NCBI GenBank assembly: GCA_910586045.1
Contig: CAJUIH010000123.1
Span: 1-8,635 of the forward strand
DNA length: 8,635 nucleotides
Origin: an uncultured Eubacterium sp.
GTDB lineage: Bacteria > Bacillota > Clostridia > Lachnospirales > Lachnospiraceae
Direction: 5' to 3'
The notes below the pieces were generated by a model. That model was not told where the DNA came from. It did no database searches and saw only the letters and a list, made by a program, of their open reading frames with translations. Of this stretch, positions 1 through 4,926 are shown one piece after another; position 1 is the first letter of the stretch; each line of letters starts with the position of its first letter. The position numbers and the translations under genes were made by a program.

Positions 1-53
1 AAGGCAACGGACTCTGACTCCGTCATTTCAAGGTTCGAATCCTTGTGGGCCAG
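1..53 (+). tRNA. tRNA-Gln (anticodon CUG), 5' part missing
   Basis: The 3' part of a tRNA is visible. The anticodon stem is 7-11 (ACGGA) paired with 19-23 (TCCGT), and the seven-base loop 12-18 carries anticodon CTG at 14-16, which reads the Gln codon CAG. The T arm is 29-33 (CAAGG) paired with 41-45 (CCTTG) around the loop TTCGAAT. The acceptor strand is 46-52 with discriminator G53. The bases after it are TTG, so CCA is not encoded and would be added by tRNA nucleotidyltransferase. The acceptor 5' strand and most of the D arm lie before the window. Confidence 0.95.
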
Positions 54-60
54 TTGGAAG

Positions 61-92
61 AACCTTAGCGTGATCAACGCTGAGGTTTTTTT
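61..92 (+). terminator. Rho-independent terminator of the tRNA-Gln transcript
   Basis: A 10-bp stem pairs 61-70 (AACCTTAGCG) with 78-87 (CGCTGAGGTT), with one G-U pair, around a 7-nt loop at 71-77. A run of seven T follows at 86-92. It begins eight bases after the tRNA discriminator base and should end the tRNA transcript before the next gene. Confidence 0.9.
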
Positions 93-149
93 CTGTCTAT
101 ATGGGGAGAATGAGACGATCCTGAACAAACCAGGAGGAAAGGAAGATCC

Positions 150-1949
150 ATGAAGAAGAACAAAACAGCACCATATGTAATCCCTTTGGCTTTGCTGCTG
201 ACCGTTGTACCTCTGATTGTCCGGCTGCATACATTTCAGACGAATCTGGCACAGTTTGACTGGTATATGACGGATAACGAAGGGGCGGACTTCTTTCTAT
301 ATTATAAGTCCGTGGCGGTTACAATCATTGCGGCGGTGATGTGCCTGCTGCTTTTATATCGGTACAAAGCAAAGCAAAAGGAATTTAAACTGAGTTACCA
401 GTTTCTGCCTGTAGCGGCTTATGCGGTACTGACCCTGCTTTCATCTATTTTCTCGGAATACCGGTATTTCAGTTTTCACGGCGTTTCACAGATTTTTGAA
501 ACGGTTTGGGTACTTCTCGGCTATTGTGTCATTGCGTTTTACGCATACCAGTTCGTCAATACGATCGAGGATGTAGACAGCATTATGTTTTGGCTGACGG
601 TTGGCCTTGCGGTTATGCTTGTGATTGGAATTTTGCAGGCGGTCGGGCATGACCTGTTTGGTACGGATTTTGGCAAGATGCTGATTACCGGGTGGACGAC
701 GGATTTGGACAAAATCGATCTGGTATTTGAAAAGGGGCGCGTATTTTTAACGCTCTATAATCCAAACTTTGTGGCGTCTTATTTTGCCTTAATGATTCCG
801 GTTGAAATCGCGCTGTTTATTAAAAATAAAAGTCTGATTTACCGTGTGGTTTACGCGGTGATGCTGGCGGCTTCGCTGGTCTGCCTGCTTGCTTCCGGCA
901 ACCGAAGCGGTATTGTAGCGTTTGCGGTTACGATTGTGCTTACGCTGATCCTTCTATATAAATACATATTCAGGGCGTGGAAATTTGTGGTTCCTGCAGT
1001 GGTTGTGGCCGCGCTGATTATGGGGGCTTATATTTCACAGAATGATTTTATTATCGAAAAATTTGTTAAGCTCTTCAGCGCCCCGGATCAGGCCGAGGAT
1101 GCGGTGTCAGAGATTATAACCGGGGATGAAGATGTGAAAGTGACCTATTTGGGGCAGGTGTTTCATGTTTCGTATGAATCCGACGAGAACGGTTATGTTG
1201 CGATTAATATCGTGGATGATCAAAATGAGCAGATTGCCAATGTATTGGATCAGGAAACGTCTACTTACAATGTTACAGACGAACGGTATCCGGGCCTTGG
1301 GCTGCAGCCTGTGCGGCTTGGGGATTATATCGGGGTGAATGTTAAGGTAGACGGACGGGATTGGTATTTTGTAAAAGGGGAAGACGGGACGTATTATTAT
1401 TTTAATGTCTATGGCCGCTTAGACAAGATCAATAACGCGCCGCGCGTGGCAGTGAATTTCCTGGAAAAGAAGTTTGAGGAAAGGGGTACGATCTGGTCAA
1501 AGACGATCCCGATGCTGAAAGACTGTATTTTCTTTGGTTCCGGTGCGGATACCTATACCGTGACGTATCCGCAGGATGATTATGTAGATAAGGTGTATGA
1601 CGGGACAACAACGGCAATTGACCAAAAACCGCACTGTTTTTATCTGCAGGTAGCTACACAGAGCGGTATTCCGGCCTTGCTTGCGGTATTGGCCTTTTAC
1701 ATCTGGTATTTTATATCCGGATTTAAAATATATCGAAAAGCGTCCTATCAGGATGGATTGGAAATTATGGGCGCGGGGTTTTATTTGGCTGCGTTTACGT
1801 ATATGGTTATTTCGTTTTTAAATGATTCTACCGTGGCGGTTGCGCCGATTTACTGGATTATGATGGGGATGGGAATTTCCATCAATGAGATTTTAAAAAA
1901 ACGGAATGAAAAAACAGCCGATCCACAACACAAAGCCGGAAAGGGATGA
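150..1949 (+). CDS. O-antigen ligase / polysaccharide polymerase-like membrane protein (Wzy_C/WaaL superfamily)
   Basis: This 599-residue polytopic membrane protein has about nine hydrophobic segments in residues 7-296 and about three in 507-578. The halves are separated by a roughly 200-residue hydrophilic region likely to face outside. Superfamily features are YNPNFVASY (203-211), the SGNRSG turn with R252, the RGTIW start of the conserved loop (R445), a GSGADTY stretch (463-469) and H495 in KPHCFYLQ, followed by SGIPALLAV. In the family, Arg residues and a loop His take part in glycan transfer from an undecaprenyl-linked donor. Here they are matched by position only. The usual His-Asn is His-Cys. 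Residues about 328-432 form an extra polar, probably beta-rich insertion. AGGAGG lies at 132-137 with GGAAG at 141-145 before the ATG. The substrate cannot be read from the sequence; a cell-wall or capsular glycan is plausible. No other glycan genes lie nearby. The end overlaps the next gene by 4 nt. Confidence 0.82.
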   Translation: MKKNKTAPYVIPLALLLTVVPLIVRLHTFQTNLAQFDWYMTDNEGADFFLYYKSVAVTIIAAVMCLLLLYRYKAKQKEFKLSYQFLPVAAYAVLTLLSSIFSEYRYFSFHGVSQIFETVWVLLGYCVIAFYAYQFVNTIEDVDSIMFWLTVGLAVMLVIGILQAVGHDLFGTDFGKMLITGWTTDLDKIDLVFEKGRVFLTLYNPNFVASYFALMIPVEIALFIKNKSLIYRVVYAVMLAASLVCLLASGNRSGIVAFAVTIVLTLILLYKYIFRAWKFVVPAVVVAALIMGAYISQNDFIIEKFVKLFSAPDQAEDAVSEIITGDEDVKVTYLGQVFHVSYESDENGYVAINIVDDQNEQIANVLDQETSTYNVTDERYPGLGLQPVRLGDYIGVNVKVDGRDWYFVKGEDGTYYYFNVYGRLDKINNAPRVAVNFLEKKFEERGTIWSKTIPMLKDCIFFGSGADTYTVTYPQDDYVDKVYDGTTTAIDQKPHCFYLQVATQSGIPALLAVLAFYIWYFISGFKIYRKASYQDGLEIMGAGFYLAAFTYMVISFLNDSTVAVAPIYWIMMGMGISINEILKKRNEKTADPQHKAGKG

Positions 1950-2410
1950 TGCGGATGAAATTTCAAACAACAAACGAACTGGAACATTTTTGTTTTGCGG
2001 AATCTTATATTGCCGATATCCAGAAAATAGGCGGTTGTCTGCGGTTTACGCTGGATAATGTCACGATTCTGCCGGAAAACTCCCGTAACCGCGATGTGCG
2101 GCAGATGCGGGCCAACGGGCTGCTGCTGCATATTCGGGATGCAAAGGTAGAGGATTTGATCGAAGAAGGATACAAGGTGTATGACGCGGACGGCAATCTG
2201 AAAGAACAGTTTCCGGATCAGCCGCTTGCGTCCGCACAATATAATGAAACGTTAAAAGCGCTTTCGGATGGGTCGTGCAGTGTTTACGCGCTTCAAAAAG
2301 AAGGAGATCGGTACCGGTTTGCATTGGACGGCGGGAACGACCGGACGTATTTGCTGTGCGTTTCCGGTACCGGAGATTTTGAAGAGTGGGACCGGTTTTT
2401 GAATAAATAA
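1946..2410 (+). CDS. Uncharacterised 154-residue soluble protein, coupled to the ligase-like gene
   Basis: I do not recognise this family. The product is a soluble protein without a signal peptide or membrane segment. It is mixed in charge and has alternating hydrophobic stretches (CLRFTLDNVTIL, GLLLHIRDA, RYRFALDGG, YLLCVSG) that suggest a beta-rich fold, plus a turn-like YDADGNL. Its ATG overlaps the previous stop as ATGA, which indicates translational coupling and cotranscription. Three in-frame ATGs compete at 1946, 1949 and 1955. The purine-rich GGAAAGGG (1938-1945) gives the best spacing to 1955, so the true product may be 151 residues (MKFQTTNEL...). The longest form is given because of the 4-nt overlap. 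The coding call rests on an intact frame, codon use like its neighbours and tight packing. Confidence 0.8.
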   Translation: MMRMKFQTTNELEHFCFAESYIADIQKIGGCLRFTLDNVTILPENSRNRDVRQMRANGLLLHIRDAKVEDLIEEGYKVYDADGNLKEQFPDQPLASAQYNETLKALSDGSCSVYALQKEGDRYRFALDGGNDRTYLLCVSGTGDFEEWDRFLNK

Positions 2411-2441
2411 TAAGGATCCGTTTTTACGCAGGAGGGGAAAA

Positions 2442-3326
2442 ATGATACAGGATATCGCGCCGAAAAAACTGTATAATGCGTACATAGCAAAAATTCCGTC
2501 GGCAAATGATTATGCCGCGGTATTTTCCGGAAATAAAATCTTAATAAAAGAAACGGACGGTGTCCTGCGCTTTCCGATGCTGCGGGAATTGGCTGTCAGT
2601 GAGGATTTGGGGGCATTTCAGTACTTGTTTTGCATTGACCAGGACCAGTATTTTTTGTATAGGGATCTGGAACTGCTGGAAGAAGATTGCCGCAGTGTAT
2701 CGCGGGACGGATCTTTGCGGTTTGAAAAGATGCCGGAGCTGAGATACCAGGCCGAAAAAGAATGCTGTTTTGCGGCGTACACGGCGTATCATCTTTACCG
2801 CTGGTACCGTGACCACCAGTTTTGCGGACGGTGCGGCAGTCTTGTGCGGCCGGATGCAAAGGAACGTATGCTGTTTTGTGACAACTGCGGCAGCCAGATT
2901 TATCCGCGGATTGCCCCGGCTGTAATTGTTGCCGTGACGGATGGGGACCGGATTCTTTTGACCAAATACGCGGGCCGTGCTTATACAAAGTATGCCCTGA
3001 TCGCGGGTTTTACGGAAATCGGGGAAACAGCGGAAGAAACGGTAGAGCGGGAAGTTATGGAAGAAGTAGGCCTGCGTGTGAAAAATATCCGTTATTATAA
3101 AACCCAGCCATGGGGAATTGACGGGAATTTTCTGATCGGGTATTTCGCGCAGTTGGACGGGGATGATACGATCCGGATGGATCCGGGCGAACTGTCTGTT
3201 GCGGAATGGGTAAGCCGCGCCAGCCTGAAAGATATGGACGACGGATGCAGCCTTACGAGGGAAATGATGCGTATCTTTTATGAATGCAGAGAAAATGGGG
3301 AAACAGGATTGTGGAAGAATATTTAA
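2442..3326 (+). CDS. nudC: NAD(H) diphosphatase, NudC-type Nudix hydrolase with zinc ribbon
   Basis: NudC enzymes cleave NAD(H) to NMN(H) and AMP, and in some bacteria remove NAD caps from RNA 5' ends. The layout matches the family: an N-terminal domain (about 1-110), a zinc ribbon with C128xxC131 and C146xxC149, then a C-terminal Nudix fold. The Nudix box spans 189-211, with G189, E195 and R203 E204 followed by EEVGL. It coordinates the metal and catalyses the cleavage. The segment after the box, classically SQPWPFPxS in NADH pyrophosphatases, reads TQPWGIDGN (221-229): QPW is kept and the rest differs. Length (294) is somewhat above the roughly 257 of the E. coli enzyme. AGGAGGGG at 2430-2437 sets the ATG with a 4-nt gap. 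It starts 31 nt after the previous stop, with no terminator between. Function is likely cytoplasmic NAD turnover; the divergent motif leaves some doubt about exact substrate. Confidence 0.9.
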   Translation: MIQDIAPKKLYNAYIAKIPSANDYAAVFSGNKILIKETDGVLRFPMLRELAVSEDLGAFQYLFCIDQDQYFLYRDLELLEEDCRSVSRDGSLRFEKMPELRYQAEKECCFAAYTAYHLYRWYRDHQFCGRCGSLVRPDAKERMLFCDNCGSQIYPRIAPAVIVAVTDGDRILLTKYAGRAYTKYALIAGFTEIGETAEETVEREVMEEVGLRVKNIRYYKTQPWGIDGNFLIGYFAQLDGDDTIRMDPGELSVAEWVSRASLKDMDDGCSLTREMMRIFYECRENGETGLWKNI

Positions 3327-3354
3327 ACAAGAATACGAGAGGAGGGTATAAAAG

Positions 3355-3600
3355 ATGGTAAACCCGTCAATGATTTTTAGGATGAAAAGTATGTGGGATG
3401 CGTTCATCAGTAACCATCCGAAGCTTCCGCGTTTTTTTCAGGCAGTGCTGAGCCGCCCGATGGAGGAGGGGACAATCATTGAATTGATCATCCGGCATCC
3501 GAACGGGGATGAGCTGGCCTCAAATGTAAAACTGACGGCTTCGGATCTCGAACTGATCGAACAGCTAAAAGAAATGGGAACAGACGGCAGCCGGAGCTGA
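3355..3600 (+). CDS. Small conserved-looking protein of unknown function (81 aa)
   Basis: The product has no signal peptide, membrane span, Cys or metal motif. An N-terminal amphipathic part (NPSMIFRMKSMWDAFISNHP) carries a SNHPKLPRFFQAVLSR segment. A short beta-like EEGTIIELII follows, and an acidic helix-like SDLELIEQLKEM closes it. From memory, small clostridial proteins with an NHPKF...EEGTIIE pattern and a terminal SDLELL stretch occur widely without known function. I could not check this, and no function is claimed. The ribosome binding site AGAGGAGGG (3338-3346) is strong, with an 8-nt gap to ATG. The gene starts 28 nt after nudC, so shared transcription is likely. Confidence 0.85.
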   Translation: MVNPSMIFRMKSMWDAFISNHPKLPRFFQAVLSRPMEEGTIIELIIRHPNGDELASNVKLTASDLELIEQLKEMGTDGSRS

Positions 3601-3691
3601 TCGTGATCTGCATGCGGCGAAAATACAGAAGATGAGGAAACTGTTCCAAGTATCCGGCATACTGTATAAATAGAAAATACAGGCGGTAGGA

Positions 3692-4087
3692 ATGATTATG
3701 GAAAAAACAGCACAATTTAATGTGGAATCAGTAGACAGCCTTGTAGAACGCTTTCGCATGAACGGTTTGGAGACGATTAACCTTGGCCTGCTCTGCTTCC
3801 GTTTTGTACCTGCGTTAAACGGGATGAACCTGATTTCCGTACTGACAAAAATCTCTAAAATGCTTCAGACAAAAAAAGTACCGCAGGTGGAAGACAGCCG
3901 TATTACCGGCTGGTATTTCAATTTTTATGCGGGCTTCATACAGTATTTGGTAAATAGAAATATTAAGTTTGAATTATATTATTCAAAAAAAGGAAAAAAC
4001 TGGAGGGAAAGGCTGGATTTGTCACTGCTTTGTCATCAGCTTGGCAATTACCGGAGGGCTTACGAAAAAAAACTGCGTTCCGCATAG
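3692..4087 (+). CDS. Uncharacterised basic protein (131 aa)
   Basis: I do not recognise this protein. The frame is intact and predicted soluble, with a basic C-terminal third (SKKGKNWRERLDLSLLCHQLGNYRRAYEKKLRSA). The middle is aromatic (GWYFNFYAGFIQYL) and could be a buried core or an interface. There is no signal peptide or recognisable catalytic motif. Two starts are possible. ATG 3692 is served by AGGCGG (3681-3686, 5-nt gap). ATG 3698 (MEKTAQF...) is served by TAGGA, with a more usual gap from AGGA (3688-3691). The difference is two residues. A 91-nt gap separates it from the previous gene, with only a weak TATAAA at 3665-3670 and no convincing -35, so its promoter is unresolved. No terminator with a T run follows its stop. 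Confidence 0.78.
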   Translation: MIMEKTAQFNVESVDSLVERFRMNGLETINLGLLCFRFVPALNGMNLISVLTKISKMLQTKKVPQVEDSRITGWYFNFYAGFIQYLVNRNIKFELYYSKKGKNWRERLDLSLLCHQLGNYRRAYEKKLRSA

Positions 4088-4127
4088 TGCCTGTTTGCAA
4101 TTACCGTATTTTACCATTTGGGTTGCA

Positions 4128-4157
4128 GGTATAAAAAAAGCGTTTTGATCTATACTA
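4128..4157 (+). promoter_or_regulatory. Candidate promoter of the Asn-rich gene, resembling forespore sigma-F/sigma-G sites
   Basis: GGTATA at 4128-4133 and TATACTA at 4151-4157 are separated by 17 nt. As I recall the B. subtilis consensus, sigma-G sites look like TGAATA-N17/18-CATACTA and sigma-F -35 boxes like GTATA, so the match is good but not exact. A sigma-A reading would have a good -10 (TATACT) but no acceptable -35 at 17 nt, since TTGCAG at 4123 is too far away. The start point would fall near 4164, about 57 nt before the ATG. Confidence 0.4.
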
Positions 4158-4163
4158 TCCTTA

Positions 4164-4184
4164 CAATGTTTCAAGAAAACATTG
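4164..4184 (+). other. Leader hairpin before the Asn-rich gene
   Basis: CAATGTTT (4164-4171) pairs perfectly with AAACATTG (4177-4184) around the 5-nt loop CAAGA. There is no T run after it, so it does not look like a terminator. With the proposed promoter it would lie at the very 5' end of the mRNA, where it could protect the transcript from decay. That role is inference. Confidence 0.5.
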
Positions 4185-4220
4185 AAAAAAGACAGACAGA
4201 TCAAATAGGAGGCTATTAAA

Positions 4221-4433
4221 ATGGCAAAGAACAAGACATCAAACGCAAGCAACACATCCAATGCATCCAACGCAAACAATGCATCCAACGCAAGTAATGC
4301 AAACAATGCAAACAACGCAAGCAATGCAAATAACAGCTCCAACAGTGCATCCAACGCAAGCAATGCTCAGAATGCTAAAAACCAGGCTTCTAACAAAGCT
4401 GGCAATAAGTTCTCAGACTGCCATACAAAATAA
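4221..4433 (+). CDS. Asn/Ala/Ser-rich low-complexity small protein (70 aa), possibly SASP-like
   Basis: The protein has 23 Asn, 16 Ala and 14 Ser in 70 residues. After MAKNKTS it runs through eleven tripeptides of the form Asn-Ala-Ser or Asn-Ala-Asn, with NTS and NSS variants (residues 8-40). The pattern then loosens (NSAS, NAS, NAQ, NAK, NQAS, NKAG) and ends in NKFSDCHTK, which holds the only Phe, Cys, His and Asp. It has Lys but no Arg, no signal peptide and no membrane span, and should be disordered. Expression signals are strong: AGGAGG at 4207-4212 with an 8-nt gap, a leader hairpin, and a terminator-like hairpin downstream. It therefore looks like a real, well-expressed, separately transcribed gene. 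Composition recalls the Asn/Gln-rich gamma-type small acid-soluble spore proteins, but I see no motif shared with them. Function is unknown. Confidence 0.8.
   Translation: MAKNKTSNASNTSNASNANNASNASNANNANNASNANNSSNSASNASNAQNAKNQASNKAGNKFSDCHTK
4242..4340 (+). repeat. In-frame 9-nt degenerate repeat, eleven units (Asn-Ala-Ser/Asn)
   Basis: Eleven successive 9-nt units begin AAC or AAT, nearly all continue with GCA, and end in AGC, AGT, TCC, AAC or AAT. Asn codons alternate between AAC and AAT, and Ser uses both AGY and TCC, which need more than one base change to interconvert. The array is therefore better conserved as protein than as DNA, unlike a fresh slippage product. Confidence 0.85.
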
Positions 4434-4471
4434 GAATGGCAATCGCTCCTCAATTGAATAGACTATAGTAA

Positions 4472-4525
4472 GAAAACAGCTCTGAACAAAAGAAACAGGC
4501 GTTCCTTTTGTACAGGGCTGTTTTC
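4472..4525 (+). terminator. Long terminator-like hairpin between the Asn-rich gene and the rhodanese gene
   Basis: Bases 4472-4492 pair with 4505-4525 over 21 positions, with one A-A mismatch (4485/4512) and one T-G pair (4481/4516), around a 12-nt loop. The arms start GAAAACAGC and end GCTGTTTTC, so the T run (4521-4524) is the descending foot of the stem and the structure could also work in reverse. It probably ends the Asn-rich transcript. It lies only 6 nt before the AAGGAGG of the rhodanese gene. Confidence 0.75.
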
Positions 4526-4544
4526 CATTGTAAGGAGGGGCTTT

Positions 4545-4841
4545 ATGGACTTTGAATTAATTAAATGTAAGGATGCACCGCTTTATTTGGGGCGGCGCGA
4601 TGTTTTTTTTGTAGATTTAAGAGAACCGGAACAATTTCGGGAATACCATCTGCCCGGTGCACATAATTATCCGTATGAACGGTTATCGGAATGGGAAAAC
4701 CGTCTGCCGATGGGACGCAGGATTATTTTATACTGTGAGCACGGCAATCTAAGCCTGATGGCGGCAAAGCGGCTAGGCAGGCGCGGGTATCGGGTCGCGG
4801 CGCTGATCGGGGGCGTGGAATGTTTTGAAAAATACCATTGA
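4545..4841 (+). CDS. Single-domain rhodanese-like protein
   Basis: This compact rhodanese domain has no partner domain and no signal peptide, so it should be cytoplasmic. Landmarks in order are VDLREPEQF (23-31, the family's conserved Asp/Arg strand), HLPGAHNYP (35-43, matching the H-I-P-G-A-x-N motif), and the active-site loop C64-EHGNLS-70 after IILY. A C-terminal helix and GYRVAALIGGVECF (81-94) match the typical G-[FY]-x-V-x-x-L-x-G-G ending. Cys64 is the expected persulfide carrier for sulfur transfer. The loop has Glu-His after the Cys instead of the common basic residue, so activity on thiosulfate cannot be assumed. AAGGAGG (4532-4538) sets the ATG with a 6-nt gap. Its own promoter is not visible; it may depend on read-through of the hairpin just upstream. 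Its stop codon lies inside the next promoter. Confidence 0.88.
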   Translation: MDFELIKCKDAPLYLGRRDVFFVDLREPEQFREYHLPGAHNYPYERLSEWENRLPMGRRIILYCEHGNLSLMAAKRLGRRGYRVAALIGGVECFEKYH

Positions 4842-4864
4842 CACCGCAATTTAGACAGTATAAT
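4838..4864 (+). promoter_or_regulatory. Sigma-A-type promoter for the methyltransferase-amidase operon
   Basis: TTGACA (4838-4843) and TATAAT (4859-4864) are both perfect consensus hexamers, but the spacer is 15 nt, shorter than the usual 17. Using the overlapping TAATAT (4861-4866) gives a 17-nt spacer with a weaker -10. The -35 box contains the TGA stop of the rhodanese gene (4839-4841). Transcription would start about 55 nt before the methyltransferase ATG. Confidence 0.7.
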
Positions 4865-4926
4865 ATAGGTAAGGATAAAAATGTCGTAATTTATGGTTAT
4901 ATTTCAAAACATGCAATGGAGAAAAT

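Noticed and set aside
1..53. tRNA-Gln as an integration site for a mobile element
   Set aside because: No integrase, no repeat of the tRNA 3' end elsewhere in the window, and the downstream genes look like ordinary chromosome.
3642..3671. Promoter before the 131-codon gene (TATAAA at 3665)
   Set aside because: The -35 region at the right spacing (TGTTCC) does not resemble the consensus.
4090..4129. CCTG...CAGG hairpin after the 131-codon gene as its terminator
   Set aside because: Pairing is short and interrupted, and it is followed by an A run instead of a T run on the + strand.
4242..4340. N-x-S/T glycosylation sequons (NAS, NTS) in the Asn-rich protein
   Set aside because: The matches follow from composition. 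The protein has no signal peptide and such N-glycosylation is not expected in this kind of bacterium.
4022..4363. Minus-strand frame of 113 codons rich in Leu and Ala, looking like a hydrophobic repeat protein
   Set aside because: It is the exact antisense of the Asn-rich 9-nt repeat, which forces a Leu/Ala pattern. It runs into the adjacent gene and I see no ribosome binding site supporting it.
4221..4433. CRISPR-like or satellite array
   Set aside because: The 9-nt units have no spacers and are in frame within one gene.
4261..4461. Second + strand frame through the repeat, with HPTQ/MQT repeats
   Set aside because: It is a shifted reading of the same repeat with no ribosome binding site; the 4221 frame has AGGAGG at ideal spacing.
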